Below, one piece after another: positions 52,950-62,779 of a stretch of DNA of 64,000 nucleotides (positions are counted from its first letter, which is position 1; every line of letters starts with the position of its first letter). Made by a program: the position numbers and the translations under genes. Location of the stretch: contig NZ_CP107567.1 in NCBI RefSeq assembly GCF_025854275.1, positions 6,696,001 through 6,760,000 on the forward strand, in the 5' to 3' direction. The notes under the pieces were generated by a model that saw only the letters and a program-made list of their open reading frames with translations, had not been told where the DNA came from and did not search any database. This stretch comes from Streptomyces peucetius. Lineage in GTDB: Bacteria; Actinomycetota; Actinomycetes; Streptomycetales; Streptomycetaceae.

Positions 52950-55382
52950 ATGATGAACCGGGCTGTGCGGGCTGCGGAAACGTGGAACGCGGCGAGTACC
53001 TGGCGGGCATGGGCGGCGACGGAGGGCGGAGACCTCCGTGGCCCCCTCGATGTCGCCGTCGCCGCCGCGGTGGTGCTCGACGCCCGGAACACGGTGATCG
53101 GCTGGAGCCCGGCCGCCGCGGAACTGCTCGGCTACCCCCCGGACGAGATCGTCGGACGTTCCGCGGAGGTCTTCCTGTCCGGCCCCGGTCCCGTCCCCGA
53201 AGGAACGCCCGCCGCCACCGGCCACGAAACCCGTCTCGCGCGCCACCGTGACGGCCACAGCATCCCGGTCGAGACGGCGGTGTGCGACCTGGCGGGCGGC
53301 GGCACCGCGGCCCGGATCCTGATCCTCGCCGAGTCGGAGCGGCTGCGGCTGTGGGAGTCGCGACTGGCGATGCTCGACGGGCTGGCCACGCAATCGCCGA
53401 TCGGGCTCGCCATCTACGACACGGACCTCCGGCTGACCTGGGCGAACGCCGCGTCGGGGGCGGAGATCGGCCGACCGTTCGAGGAGTACCGGGGGATGCA
53501 CCCGGACGAGCTGTACCCGGACGGCACGCTGGTCACCGAGGGCTACCCGGGGACCCTGGACAGCGTCATGCGCCAGGTCCTGGAGACCGGCGCGCCCGTC
53601 ATCGACGCGCATTTCCTGGGTCAGGTGCCCAGCGACCCGGGCCGCGATCATCTGTGGTCCTGCTCGTACTACCGGCTGCAGGACGCAGAGGGCCGGGTGC
53701 TGGGCCTGTGCGAGGACGCGTTCGACATCACCGAACGTCACGAGGCGCAGAGCCGGCTCGCCCTCCTGGTGGAGGCGGGACGCAGTGTCGGCACCAGCCT
53801 GGACGCGGTGGTCACCGCACGGGAGCTCGCCGGTGTGGCGGTCCCGGGCTTCGCCTCCACGGTCGAGGTCGATCTGGCGCCCTGGGTCCTCCAGGGTGGG
53901 GAGCCGGCGGACGGCTGGGGGCAGCGGAGCGGCTTCCTCAGGGTCACGCAGGCGGCCGGCGGCGCGGCCCGCCGCGTCGTCGAGTTCCCGCCCGGGTCGC
54001 CCCAGCTGCGCAGCCTGTCCTCCGGCGGACGGGTGGTGGTCGACAACGTGCTGGTCGTGCCGTTGCGCGTCGGCGACGTGCTGCTGGGGCTCGTCACCTT
54101 CACCCGTACGGGGCAGGGGGCAGTCTTCGACAACGGAGAGGTCGCACTCGCCGACGAACTGGTGGCCCGGGCGGCGGTGTGCATCGACAACGCCCGCCGT
54201 TTCACACGCGAGCACGCCGCGGCCCTCACGCTGCAGCGCGATCTGCTGCCGCAGCACCTGCCGCGGCACTCGGCGGTCGAGTTCGCCCACCGCTATCTGC
54301 CCACCGACGACGTGACCGGGGTGGGTGGGGACTGGTTCGACGTCATCCCACTCTCCGGCGCCCGGGTCGGGCTCGTCGTGGGCGACGTGGTCGGTCACGG
54401 GCTGACCGCCGCGGCCACGATGGGACGGTTGCGCACCACGGTGGAGGCCCTCGCCAAGCTCGACATGACCCCGGACGAGCTGCTCACGCGCCTGGACGAC
54501 CTGGTGGTCTCGGCGCCGGACCCGGAACTGGCGGAGGCCGGTGACAGACGCCCGGGTGCGGCGTCGGGCACACCGGTCACCGGCGGCCCGCATCCCGACG
54601 TGGCCACCGGAGCGACCTGTCTCTACGCGGTCTACGACCCGGTGTCCGGGCGCTGCACCACGGCGCGGGCGGGGCATATGCCGCCGGCGGTCGTGCGTAC
54701 CGGTGGCCCGTGCCTCTTCCCCGAGCTGCCGCCGGGGCCGCCGCTGGGGCTCGGCGGGCTGCCGTTCGAGGCGACGGACCTGGACCTGCCGGCGGGCAGC
54801 CTGCTCGCCCTGTACACCGACGGTCTGGTGGAATCCCGGAGCCGCGACATCGACGAGGGACTCGAAATCCTGGGACGCGTCCTGGCCGACCACCGTGACC
54901 TGCCGCTGGAGGAGCTGTGCGACCGGGTGGTGGGCACCTTGCTGCCCGGGGGCACGACCGTCGACGACACCGCTCTCCTCCTCGTCCGCACCCGGGAGCT
55001 GGACGCCGAGCAGGTGGCGGTGTGGGAACTGGCGGCGGAAGCGGTCGCGGCCGGCCGCGCACGGGAGCTCGTCACCGGGCAGCTCGGCGCCTGGGACCTC
55101 GACGCGCTGGCGTTCGAGACGGAACTCGTCGTCAGCGAGCTCGTCACCAACGCGGTCCGGTACGCCGAGGGGCCGCTGCAGATCCGCCTCATCCGCGACC
55201 GGACCCTGCTGTGCGAGGTGGCCGACACCGGCCACACCTCCCCGCATCTGCGGTACAGCACGGCCGAGGACGAGGGCGGCCGGGGCCTGTTCATCGTCGC
55301 CCAGCTCGTACAGCGCTGGGGCACGCGCTACAGCCGCTCCGGCAAGACCATCTGGACCGAGCAGGCGTTCCCCGACGGCTGA
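52950..55382 (+). CDS. PAS-PAS-GAF-SpoIIE phosphatase with HATPase domain
   Basis: A protein of about 810 residues. Two PAS domains (DARNTVIGWSPAAAELLGYP; IGLAIYDTDLRLTWANAAS) precede a GAF domain (about 285-420). A SpoIIE/PP2C phosphatase follows, with GGDWFDVIPL, LVVGDVVGHG and DDTALLLVR. The C-terminal HATPase resembles anti-sigma kinase RsbW (SELVTNAVRYAEGPL, GGRGLFIV). Streptomycetes have many of these; they govern sigma-factor partner switching or sense light, redox or small molecules through PAS/GAF. The start is uncertain: ATG 52950 or GTG 52917. Confidence 0.88.
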   Translation: MMNRAVRAAETWNAASTWRAWAATEGGDLRGPLDVAVAAAVVLDARNTVIGWSPAAAELLGYPPDEIVGRSAEVFLSGPGPVPEGTPAATGHETRLARHRDGHSIPVETAVCDLAGGGTAARILILAESERLRLWESRLAMLDGLATQSPIGLAIYDTDLRLTWANAASGAEIGRPFEEYRGMHPDELYPDGTLVTEGYPGTLDSVMRQVLETGAPVIDAHFLGQVPSDPGRDHLWSCSYYRLQDAEGRVLGLCEDAFDITERHEAQSRLALLVEAGRSVGTSLDAVVTARELAGVAVPGFASTVEVDLAPWVLQGGEPADGWGQRSGFLRVTQAAGGAARRVVEFPPGSPQLRSLSSGGRVVVDNVLVVPLRVGDVLLGLVTFTRTGQGAVFDNGEVALADELVARAAVCIDNARRFTREHAAALTLQRDLLPQHLPRHSAVEFAHRYLPTDDVTGVGGDWFDVIPLSGARVGLVVGDVVGHGLTAAATMGRLRTTVEALAKLDMTPDELLTRLDDLVVSAPDPELAEAGDRRPGAASGTPVTGGPHPDVATGATCLYAVYDPVSGRCTTARAGHMPPAVVRTGGPCLFPELPPGPPLGLGGLPFEATDLDLPAGSLLALYTDGLVESRSRDIDEGLEILGRVLADHRDLPLEELCDRVVGTLLPGGTTVDDTALLLVRTRELDAEQVAVWELAAEAVAAGRARELVTGQLGAWDLDALAFETELVVSELVTNAVRYAEGPLQIRLIRDRTLLCEVADTGHTSPHLRYSTAEDEGGRGLFIVAQLVQRWGTRYSRSGKTIWTEQAFPDG

Positions 55383-55403
55383 GGGGGAGCCTCCCGAGGG
55401 GCT

Positions 55404-55423
55404 GGTGACGCGCCACCGTCACC
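55404..55423. terminator. Small hairpin between convergent genes
   Basis: GGTGACG and complement with a six-base loop, overlapping the stop of the DUF4287 gene. It is weaker than the other hairpins listed. Confidence 0.35.
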
Positions 55424-55631
55424 CGGCGCTGTCCTCGGCGAGGGAGTGCGCCACGAGAGCGTTGGCGTGGCCGTGTCCGAAGCCGTGCTCGGACTTGAGC
55501 CAGTTGACGAGTTCCATGTGCCTGGTCAGCGGAGAAGCCCGGATCAGATCCTGCCACTCTGCGACTGGTCGGCCGTACTTCTGCTCGATCGACGGAAAGT
55601 AACTCGCTGGGCCCTTCACGGTCTCTGGCAT
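55419..55631 (-). CDS. DUF4287 domain protein
   Basis: A 70-residue protein: GPASYFPSIEQKYGRP, VAEWQDLIRASPLTRHMELV and GFGHGHANALVAHS. This is the whole of the DUF4287 domain, a small helical unit also found joined to DUF5655. No enzyme activity is known. It lies between malate synthase and the SpoIIE gene, reading the same way as aceB. Confidence 0.85.
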   Translation of the reverse strand: MPETVKGPASYFPSIEQKYGRPVAEWQDLIRASPLTRHMELVNWLKSEHGFGHGHANALVAHSLAEDSAG

Positions 55632-55837
55632 GGGTGGAGTATCCCTTCGTGGAGACGTGATCAACAAGCACCGGTTGCTGTAACGACCGGTGCCGGACGG
55701 GAAACTCATCGGTCCGCCTCGACGGGGCGTGCGGTGGGTCGCGCGGTCGAGCCGCAGGGCACCTCCTGCCTGTGCCGTGCAGCGCACCGCCCCCGGTGCT
55801 GTGCGGTACCGGGGGCGGTGCGGTGCGGCGGCAGGTG

Positions 55838-57460
55838 TCAGCCGACGAGCTGTTCGTACGCGGGGAGGGTGAGGAAGTCCTCGTAGTTCTCGTCGAGGGC
55901 CACCTTCAGCAGCAGGTCGTGCGCCTGCTGCCAGTTGCCCGCGTCGAAGGCCTCGTCGCCGATCTCCTCGCGGACCGCGGCCAGTTCCTCCGCCGCGACC
56001 TTCCGCGCCAGCTCCGGAGTGGCGCGCTCGCCGTTCTCGAAGACGACGCCCGCGTTGATCCACTGCCAGATCTGGGAGCGGGAGATCTCCGCCGTCGCCG
56101 CGTCCTCCATCAGGTTGAAGATGGCGACGGCGCCGAGGCCGCGCAGCCACGCCTCGATGTAGCGGATGCCGACCTGGACGGCGTTGCGCAGACCCTCGTA
56201 CGTGGGCCTGGCGTCGAGCGAGTCGATGGCGATCAGATCGCCCGGCGCGACCGAGACGTCCTCGCGCAGCCGGTCCTTCTGGTTCGGCCTGTCGCCGAGG
56301 ACCGCGTCGAAGGAGGCCATCGCGATCGGGACGAGGTCCGGGTGGGCGACCCAGGAGCCGTCGAAGCCGTCGCCGGCCTCGCGGTCCTTGTCGGCCTTGA
56401 CCTTCTCGAAGGCGACCTTGTTGACCTCCGCGTCGCGGCGGGAGGGGATGAACGCCGCCATGCCGCCGATCGCGTGCGCGGCGCGCTTGTGGCAGGTGCG
56501 CACCAGCAGTTCGGTGTACGCGCGCATGAACGGGGCGGTCATCGTCACCGCGTTGCGGTCCGGGAGGACGAACTTCTGCCCGCCGTCGCGGAAGTTCTTG
56601 ACGATGGAGAACAGATAGTCCCAGCGGCCGGCGTTCAGGCCGGAGGCGTGGTCGCGGAGTTCGTAGAGGATCTCCTCCATCTCGTACGCCGCGGTGATCG
56701 TCTCGATCAGGACGGTCGCGCGGACGGTGCCCTGCGGGACGCTCATGTAGTCCTGCGCGAAGACGAAGATGTCGTTCCACAGCCGGGCCTCGAGGTGCGA
56801 CTCCGTCTTCGGCAGATAGAAGTACGGGCCTTTGCCGAGGTCCAGCAGCCGCTTGGCGTTGTGGAAGAAGTACAGGCCGAAGTCGACGAGGGCGCCGGGG
56901 ACGGGGATGCCGTCGAGCTGCAGGTGGCGCTCGACGAGGTGCCAGCCGCGGGGGCGCATCACGACGGTCGCGAGCTCCTCGGCGGGCTTCAGGGCGTACG
57001 CCTTGCCGGACTTCGGGTCGGTGAAGTCGATCCGGCGCTCGTACGCGTCGATCAGATTGAGCTGGCCGAGGACGACGTTCTCCCAGGTGGGGGCGGACGC
57101 GTCCTCGAAGTCGGCGAGCCAGACCCGCGCGCCCGAGTTCAGGGCGTTGATGGTCATCTTGCGGTCCGTGGGTCCGGTGATCTCCACACGGCGGTCGTTC
57201 AGGGCTGCGGGTGCCGGGGCGACCTTCCACGAGTCGTCCGCGCGGATCGCGGCCGTCTCGGGGAGGAAGTCCAGCGTGGACGTACGGGCGATCTCGGCGC
57301 GGCGCTCGGCGCGGCGGGCGAGCAGCTCGTCACGGCGCGGTGTGAAGCGCCGGTGCAGCTCGGCCACGAACGTGAGGGCCGCCTCGTTAAGGACCTCTTC
57401 CTGCCGGGGCAGGGGCTCGGCATCGACGATTGCCAGCGGGGACGGCGCTGGTGCGGACAT
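55838..57460 (-). CDS. aceB: Malate synthase A
   Basis: A 540-residue enzyme of the glyoxylate cycle that joins glyoxylate and acetyl-CoA to malate. The family signature [17 protein letters not shown] is exact, with [24 protein letters not shown] [13 protein letters not shown] and [11 protein letters not shown] as other core blocks. The length is normal for the A isoform. GAAGGAAG lies before ATG 57460. It stands alone; isocitrate lyase is not in the window. A near-palindrome at 57615 may be its operator. Confidence 0.95.
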   Translation of the reverse strand: MSAPAPSPLAIVDAEPLPRQEEVLNEAALTFVAELHRRFTPRRDELLARRAERRAEIARTSTLDFLPETAAIRADDSWKVAPAPAALNDRRVEITGPTDRKMTINALNSGARVWLADFEDASAPTWENVVLGQLNLIDAYERRIDFTDPKSGKAYALKPAEELATVVMRPRGWHLVERHLQLDGIPVPGALVDFGLYFFHNAKRLLDLGKGPYFYLPKTESHLEARLWNDIFVFAQDYMSVPQGTVRATVLIETITAAYEMEEILYELRDHASGLNAGRWDYLFSIVKNFRDGGQKFVLPDRNAVTMTAPFMRAYTELLVRTCHKRAAHAIGGMAAFIPSRRDAEVNKVAFEKVKADKDREAGDGFDGSWVAHPDLVPIAMASFDAVLGDRPNQKDRLREDVSVAPGDLIAIDSLDARPTYEGLRNAVQVGIRYIEAWLRGLGAVAIFNLMEDAATAEISRSQIWQWINAGVVFENGERATPELARKVAAEELAAVREEIGDEAFDAGNWQQAHDLLLKVALDENYEDFLTLPAYEQLVG

Positions 57461-57614
57461 GAGCTGTCACTTCCTTCGCGAGCTTCACGGGCTGTGCGCG
57501 GAACCGCCGTGCGGCCGCCGGGTCGCCGCTGGACGGCACTCAGTGCCAGGGCTCCGGGGGTACGGCCGTGGGCGCCGTCCGAGCGGTCAGGCGCTTCTGA
57601 ACAGTGGATAGTAG

Positions 57615-57630
57615 TTACCGCATAGTGGAA
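57615..57630. promoter_or_regulatory. Candidate operator upstream of malate synthase
   Basis: TTACCGCATAGTGGAA is an imperfect dyad in an AT-rich patch. Glyoxylate genes in actinobacteria are often controlled by IclR-type repressors that bind such sites; the match here is partial. Confidence 0.3.
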
Positions 57631-57696
57631 GTTCAATGGTTTGTTGATATCGAGATTCTCCGGGTCGACAGAAGGTGGCGCACCGTGCCACGCCGC

Positions 57697-58320
57697 TCAC
57701 CGAAGGTGGCGCAGATCCTCGGGCGTGTCGATGTCGTACGCCTCGGCCACGTCACCGCACTCCACGAGCGTGACCGCGTCGGCGTTCGCCGCCAGGTACG
57801 TCCGCGCGCCCCGGTCGCCCACCGCACTCAGGGCGATCCCCGCCCACCGGTCCCGGCCGAAGAGCACCGGATGCCCGCGTCGCCCCCCGTACGCCGCCGC
57901 CACCAGCGACGCACGCGAGCGGTAGGCCGCACGCACCCGTGCCACGGCCTCCGCGCCGATCCCCGGCTGGTCCACCAGCAGCACAAGTGCCGCGTCCGCC
58001 CCACCGGACGAGGTGAGCGACGACAGCCCGACCCGCAACGAGGACCCCATCCCCTCCTCCCAGTCCGGGTTGTCCCGCACCACGCACCCCGACAGATCCG
58101 CCTCCCGCCGCACCCGGTCCGCCGCCGCGCCCAGCACCACGTGCACCGGACCGCAGCCGCCCTCGCGGAGCACCCGCACCGCGTACTCGACGAGGGGTCT
58201 GCCGTGGTGCTCCAGCAGCGCCTTGGGCCGGCCGCCGAGACGCCGGCCACCGCCCGCCGCGAGCAACAATCCGGCGACGGCCGGTTCTTGGGGTGTGGTC
58301 GAGGTGCGAGGTGGCGACAT
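57697..58320 (-). CDS. MobA/MocA-like nucleotidyltransferase
   Basis: A 207-residue protein with the NTP-transferase fold: LLLAAGGGRRLGGRPKALLE binds the nucleotide, LVDQPGIGAEAV carries the metal-binding aspartate region, and GHPVLFGRDRW and YDIDTPEDL are family blocks. MocA-type relatives attach CMP to the molybdenum cofactor; others act on different phosphates. No molybdoenzyme is adjacent. AGGGAG precedes ATG 58320. Confidence 0.87.
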   Translation of the reverse strand: MSPPRTSTTPQEPAVAGLLLAAGGGRRLGGRPKALLEHHGRPLVEYAVRVLREGGCGPVHVVLGAAADRVRREADLSGCVVRDNPDWEEGMGSSLRVGLSSLTSSGGADAALVLLVDQPGIGAEAVARVRAAYRSRASLVAAAYGGRRGHPVLFGRDRWAGIALSAVGDRGARTYLAANADAVTLVECGDVAEAYDIDTPEDLRHLR

Positions 58321-58492
58321 GAGGACTCCCTATCCCATAAGCGGGCGAATACGCGGGCGGCGACGGCTTCGGCGTTGCGCCGGACTGGGGTTCTCCCGCC
58401 GATCCTGCAACCGCCCGTGCGCCACCGGTCGTCCGACGTGGAGAGCGGGGTGCCGCCTTGGATAAGGTGCACCTTCAACACTGAGGTTCGCC

Positions 58493-60424
58493 ATGGGGGA
58501 TCAAGAGTCGATGAGTGGCCGCGCACACCAGGGAACGGTCTTCCAGCCGCTGGGTGAGGACGATCCGAAGCACGTAGCCGGATACAGGATCGCCGCCCGC
58601 CTCGGCGCCGGCGGCATGGGCAAGGTCTATCTGTCCTACACGCCCGGAGGCCGCGCGGTCGCCATCAAGGTGATCCGCCCCGACTTCGGCCAGGACGCCG
58701 AGTTCCGGCGCCGCTTCGCCCAGGAGGTCCAGGCCGCACAGCGTGTGCAGGGCCTGTTCACCGCGCCCGTCATCGACGCCGACGCCGACGCCGAACAGCC
58801 CTGGCTGGCCACGGCCTACGTCCCCGGCCCGTCCCTCGCCGACGCGGTGGCCCAGCACGGCAAACTGCCCGTCGAGACGGTGCTGTTGCTCGTCGCCGGT
58901 ATCGCGGAGGCGCTGCAGATCATTCACGGCGCCGGCATCGTCCACCGCGACCTCAAGCCGGCCAACGTCCTCCTCGCCGCCGACGGCCCGCGCGTCATCG
59001 ACTTCGGCATCGCCCGGGCCGCCGACGCCACGTCACTGACCAGCAGCGGCGTCACCATCGGCACGCCCTCCTTCATGGCACCCGAGCAGGCGGCCGGCAG
59101 CCACGTCACCCCGGCCACCGACATCTTCGCCCTCGGCCAGATCACGGCCTACGCGGCGACCGGCAGGGCGGCGTTCGGCGAGGGGACCTCGCACGGTGTC
59201 CTCTACCGGATCGTCCACGAGGAGCCGGACCTCACCGAACTCCCCGAGCAGCTGCGTGAACTGGTGACCCGCTGCATGGTCAAGGAGCCCGAGGGCCGGC
59301 CGTCGGTCGCCGAGATCCTGAGCATCTGCCAGGCCGCCAACGGCGAGACGGTGCTGAGGCGTCCGGAGGAGTGGCTGCCGAGCGTCGTGGCCGCCGAGAT
59401 CACCACCCGCAAGGCCGCGCCCGCCCCGCCGGCCACGCCCGCCGCCGGCCAGCCGCCCGTCACGCCCCCGGCGCCCGCCGCTGCCGCACCGACCCACGCG
59501 CCGACCGCGCACGCCGCGCCCTCCACTCCGCCGCCGGGCTTCGGACCCGCGCCGCAGACCCACCAGCAGCCGCCGGTCCAGCCGCAGTCACCGGTCCCGC
59601 CGCAGGCGCAGCAGCCCGCCGCGACGCACCCGCAGCCGCACGCCCAGCCGACGTACGGCTATCCGCAGGCGGCCCAGACTGCGCCCGGATACGGCTACCC
59701 CCAGACCGGGCCGAACCCGCAGCAGCACACCGGCCCCCAGCAGTACGGCACGGTCGCCTCGCCCGTACCCGCCGCCACGCCGCCCAAGAAGAAGAACAAG
59801 GTCCGCAACTTCGCCATCGCCGTCCTCGTCACGCTGGTCGTCGGCGGCGCCGCGGGCGCCGGTGCCTACATGGCGCTGTCCGGTGACGACAAGGACAAGA
59901 CGAACCAGAGCCAGGGCAAGGGCGAGCCGTCCGCGAACAGCACGCCCAAGCAGGAGACCCCGTCGGGCAGCGCCACTCCGGGCGGCGAGGGCGACGGTCT
60001 GGACACCGCGCCCGGAGACCCGCTGCCCGCGCCGGAGCCCAAGACGTACACCGGCATCGACATCGTGGACAACTACCACATCTTCCTCGACCACGATCCG
60101 ATCAAGCCTCTCGACGACGACTCCAACGCGGACTTCGAGTACGAGGGAGGCATCAGCCAGGTCGAGACCGAGAACGGCAGGATGATCCTGCTGCGCAGCG
60201 GACAGGCCGGCGACCTGGACACCTGCCGGAGCGACACGCGCTACACCAGCACCATCGAGATGGGCCTGCTCTCCAAGGGCTCCCAGATCTGTGTCCTCAC
60301 CGACTCCGGTCACGTAGGACTCGTGACCTACCAGGGCAAGTCCTCGGAGAACGACGCCAGCCGGTTCATCACCGTCGACGTGACCGTGTGGCGCAATGCG
60401 ATGGACCCTCTGCCTTCGTCCTGA
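58493..60424 (+). CDS. Transmembrane PknB-type Ser/Thr protein kinase
   Basis: A 643-residue receptor-like kinase. Kinase domain 30-290: GAGGMGKVYL glycine loop, AIKVIRP lysine, HRDLKPANVLL near 152, DFG near 169 and GTPSFMAPEQ activation segment. A Pro/Ala/Gln-rich linker follows (about 305-430), then a single membrane segment (FAIAVLVTLVVGGAAGAGAY, 440-462) and an outside domain of about 180 residues that is not PASTA, with CRSDTRY and QICVLTDSGH. It may sense a cell-wall or secreted signal. The start is 58493 or 58511. Confidence 0.92.
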   Translation: MGDQESMSGRAHQGTVFQPLGEDDPKHVAGYRIAARLGAGGMGKVYLSYTPGGRAVAIKVIRPDFGQDAEFRRRFAQEVQAAQRVQGLFTAPVIDADADAEQPWLATAYVPGPSLADAVAQHGKLPVETVLLLVAGIAEALQIIHGAGIVHRDLKPANVLLAADGPRVIDFGIARAADATSLTSSGVTIGTPSFMAPEQAAGSHVTPATDIFALGQITAYAATGRAAFGEGTSHGVLYRIVHEEPDLTELPEQLRELVTRCMVKEPEGRPSVAEILSICQAANGETVLRRPEEWLPSVVAAEITTRKAAPAPPATPAAGQPPVTPPAPAAAAPTHAPTAHAAPSTPPPGFGPAPQTHQQPPVQPQSPVPPQAQQPAATHPQPHAQPTYGYPQAAQTAPGYGYPQTGPNPQQHTGPQQYGTVASPVPAATPPKKKNKVRNFAIAVLVTLVVGGAAGAGAYMALSGDDKDKTNQSQGKGEPSANSTPKQETPSGSATPGGEGDGLDTAPGDPLPAPEPKTYTGIDIVDNYHIFLDHDPIKPLDDDSNADFEYEGGISQVETENGRMILLRSGQAGDLDTCRSDTRYTSTIEMGLLSKGSQICVLTDSGHVGLVTYQGKSSENDASRFITVDVTVWRNAMDPLPSS

Positions 60425-60445
60425 ATCACGTCCGCACGGTGGCGC

Positions 60446-60479
60446 GGTGCGGGCCTGATGGCGTTAACTGGCCCGCACC
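60446..60479. terminator. Hairpin terminator after the kinase gene
   Basis: A ten-base stem (GGTGCGGGCC and complement) with a 14-base loop, 22 bases after the stop. Confidence 0.65.
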
Positions 60480-60572
60480 CCTCGGGCGGGGTCCGACACG
60501 CCCTGGGGCCAGGGACGTGCACAAGGACGTGCGAGGGGCTGGGCTTTGTTGCGGAGCGTGGGGCAGACGCGG

Positions 60573-60875
60573 GTGACGGGCAGAGGCAGTGGCGAGGACC
60601 CGAGGGCGGCGGAGCTGCGGGCTGCGGTCGCCAGGCTGAGACGTGAACTCGCCGGACACCCCGCGGATTTCAGCGACCGGGGCATCGCCGAGGACGAACT
60701 CGCCGTGCTGGCGGCGATGGTGGCGGCCGGTGACCCGGAGATCCCCCGGATGCGCCGCTCGCTGCTGCTCATCGCGGGCGCGATCGGGTCCGTGAGCGCG
60801 CTGTCGCCCGCGTTGATGCAGGTCCGCGCGGCGGTGGACCTCTTCGGGGAGATCCCGCCACAGCGCCGCGTCTGA
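60573..60875 (+). CDS. DUF5955 family protein
   Basis: A small protein of about 100 residues: AAELRAAVARLRRELAGHPA (helix), DFSDRGIAEDELAVLAAMVA and LLLIAGAIGSVSALSPALMQ. This matches streptomycete DUF5955 proteins of unknown function. GTG 60573 is the probable start; an earlier TTG at 60546 has no support. Confidence 0.7.
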   Translation: MTGRGSGEDPRAAELRAAVARLRRELAGHPADFSDRGIAEDELAVLAAMVAAGDPEIPRMRRSLLLIAGAIGSVSALSPALMQVRAAVDLFGEIPPQRRV

Positions 60876-61014
60876 CGCCTGTGGCGTCGGTGCCGGCGTT
60901 CACCCGGCGGATGCCCGAGAACGCCGACGGGGCGGCGTACGCGACGTGGTGTCGGTGTACGCCGCCCTGGGGCGGAACGAGTTGCGGGGGAGCGGCCCCG
61001 CGCTGTCATGGCGG

Positions 61015-61800
61015 TTACTCCGGGTCGTCGTTGAATTTCGAGGTCGACCAGAAGTAGCCGAGCACGGTCAGCGCCGTGCACCAGGCGAGGGCGAGCCATC
61101 CGTTGTGGCCGATCTCGGTGCCGAGGAGCAGGCCGCGCAGGGTCTCGATGGCGGGGGTGAAGGGCTGGTACTCGGCGATCGGCCGGAACCAGCCGGGCAT
61201 CGCGTCGACGGGGACGAAGGTGCTGGAGATGAGCGGCAGGAAGATCAGCGGCATCGCGTTGTTGCCGGCGGCCTCGGCATTGGGGCTGATCAGGCCCATG
61301 CCGACGGCGATCCACGTGAGCGCCATGGCGAAGAGTACGAGCAGCCCGAACGCCGCGACCCACTCCAGGAACGTGGCATTTGTGGAGCGGAAGCCGATGG
61401 CCACGGCGACGGCGCCGACGAGGACCACGCTGATGACGGATTGCAGCACGCTGCCGACGACGTGTCCGACGAGCACGGACCCGCGGTGGATCGCCATCGT
61501 GCGGAAGCGGGCGATGATGCCCTCGGTCATGTCGTTGGAGACGGAGACCGCGGTCCCGATCGTGGTGCTGCCGATGGTCATCAGCAGCAGGCCCGGGACG
61601 AGATACGCGACGTAGTCGGAGCGGTCCCCGCCGCCGATGCCCGCGCTCATCGTGTCGCCGAAGATGTAGACGAAGAGCAGTAGCAGCATGATCGGGGTGA
61701 GCAGCAGGTTCAGGGTGAGGGACGGGTAGCGCCGGGCGTGCAGGAGGTTGCGGCGCAGCATCGTGGACGAGTCGCGTACGGCGAGGGAGAGGGAGCTCAT
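61015..61800 (-). CDS. ABC-2 type transporter permease (DrrB-like)
   Basis: A 261-residue membrane protein with six hydrophobic segments and the ABC-2 landmarks LNLLLTPIMLLLLFVYIFG, VPGLLLMTIGSTTIGTAV and FLPLISSTFVPVDAMPGWF. These exporters remove drugs or lipids with an ATPase partner. The start overlaps the ATPase stop by four bases, so the two are coupled. Confidence 0.9.
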   Translation of the reverse strand: MSSLSLAVRDSSTMLRRNLLHARRYPSLTLNLLLTPIMLLLLFVYIFGDTMSAGIGGGDRSDYVAYLVPGLLLMTIGSTTIGTAVSVSNDMTEGIIARFRTMAIHRGSVLVGHVVGSVLQSVISVVLVGAVAVAIGFRSTNATFLEWVAAFGLLVLFAMALTWIAVGMGLISPNAEAAGNNAMPLIFLPLISSTFVPVDAMPGWFRPIAEYQPFTPAIETLRGLLLGTEIGHNGWLALAWCTALTVLGYFWSTSKFNDDPE

Positions 61801-62762
61801 CGCGCAGCCTCCTTGGGCTGGTTGGTCTGGTCGGGGATGTCGGCGCCGTCGGTGAGGGCGAAGAACACGTCGTCGAGGTCGGGGGTGTGCACGGTCAGTT
61901 CGTCGGCCTCGATGCCGGCCGAGTCCAGCCAGTCGAGGATGGAGCGCAGTTCGCGCTGGGTGCCGTCGCTGGGGATCTGCAGGGCGAGGGATTCGTCGTC
62001 CCGGGATGCCTCGCGCAGGGCCGAGGCCGCGTACTGGTACGCGACCGGGTCGGTGAAGCGGAGCCGGACGTGTCCGCCGGGGACGAGTCGCTTCAGCTCC
62101 TCGGCGGTGCCTTCGGCGGCGATCTTCCCGTCGTTGAGCACGGCGATGCGGTCGGCGAGTTCGTCGGCCTCCTCCAGGTACTGGGTGGTGAGGAAGACGG
62201 TGACACCGCCCGTGACGAGTTCGCGGATGATCTGCCACATGTTGTGCCGCGAGCGGGGGTCGAGACCGGTGGTGGGCTCGTCGAGGAAGATGATCCGCGG
62301 GCCGCCGACCAGCGTCATGGCGATGTCCAGACGGCGCTTCATGCCGCCGGAGTAGGTGGACGCGGGCTTCTTCGCCGCCTCCACCAGGTCGAACCGCTCA
62401 AGGAGTTCGGCGGCGGTGCGCCGCCCCTCGCTGCGGGAGAGGTGGTGCAGGTCCGCCATGAGGAGCATGTTCTCCTCGCCGGTGATCAGCCCGTCGACGG
62501 CGGAGAACTGCCCGGTGACACCGATCGCGGCACGCACGGCCTGCGGGGCGGTGGTGAGGTCGTGGCCCGCGACCCGGGCCTGCCCGCCGTCGGCGGTGAT
62601 GAGTGTGGAGAGGATCTTGACGGCGGTGGTCTTGCCGGCGCCGTTCGGACCGAGCAGGGAGAAGATCGTCCCTTCTGCGACGGCCAGGTCGATGTGGTCG
62701 AGCACGGTCTTGTCGCCGTAGGACTTGCGCAACCCGCTCGCGGTGATGGCCCAGTCGGTCAT
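61797..62762 (-). CDS. ABC transporter ATP-binding protein (DrrA-like)
   Basis: A 321-residue ATPase of the daunorubicin-resistance group. Walker A LGPNGAGKTTAVK, signature YSGGMKRRLDIAM, Walker B IIFLDEPTTGLDPRSR and the C-terminal extension (HTPDLDDVFFALT) typical of DrrA. It is the middle gene of the DUF4097-ATPase-permease operon, controlled probably by the HTH gene divergent to it. Confidence 0.93.
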   Translation of the reverse strand: MTDWAITASGLRKSYGDKTVLDHIDLAVAEGTIFSLLGPNGAGKTTAVKILSTLITADGGQARVAGHDLTTAPQAVRAAIGVTGQFSAVDGLITGEENMLLMADLHHLSRSEGRRTAAELLERFDLVEAAKKPASTYSGGMKRRLDIAMTLVGGPRIIFLDEPTTGLDPRSRHNMWQIIRELVTGGVTVFLTTQYLEEADELADRIAVLNDGKIAAEGTAEELKRLVPGGHVRLRFTDPVAYQYAASALREASRDDESLALQIPSDGTQRELRSILDWLDSAGIEADELTVHTPDLDDVFFALTDGADIPDQTNQPKEAAR

Positions 62763-62779
62763 GAGAGGTCTCCCTGATT

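Noticed and set aside
49390..53010. SARP protein beginning at 53010
   Set aside because: The extra 142 codons are Arg/Ser/Pro-rich with no domain and overlap the start of the divergent SpoIIE gene.
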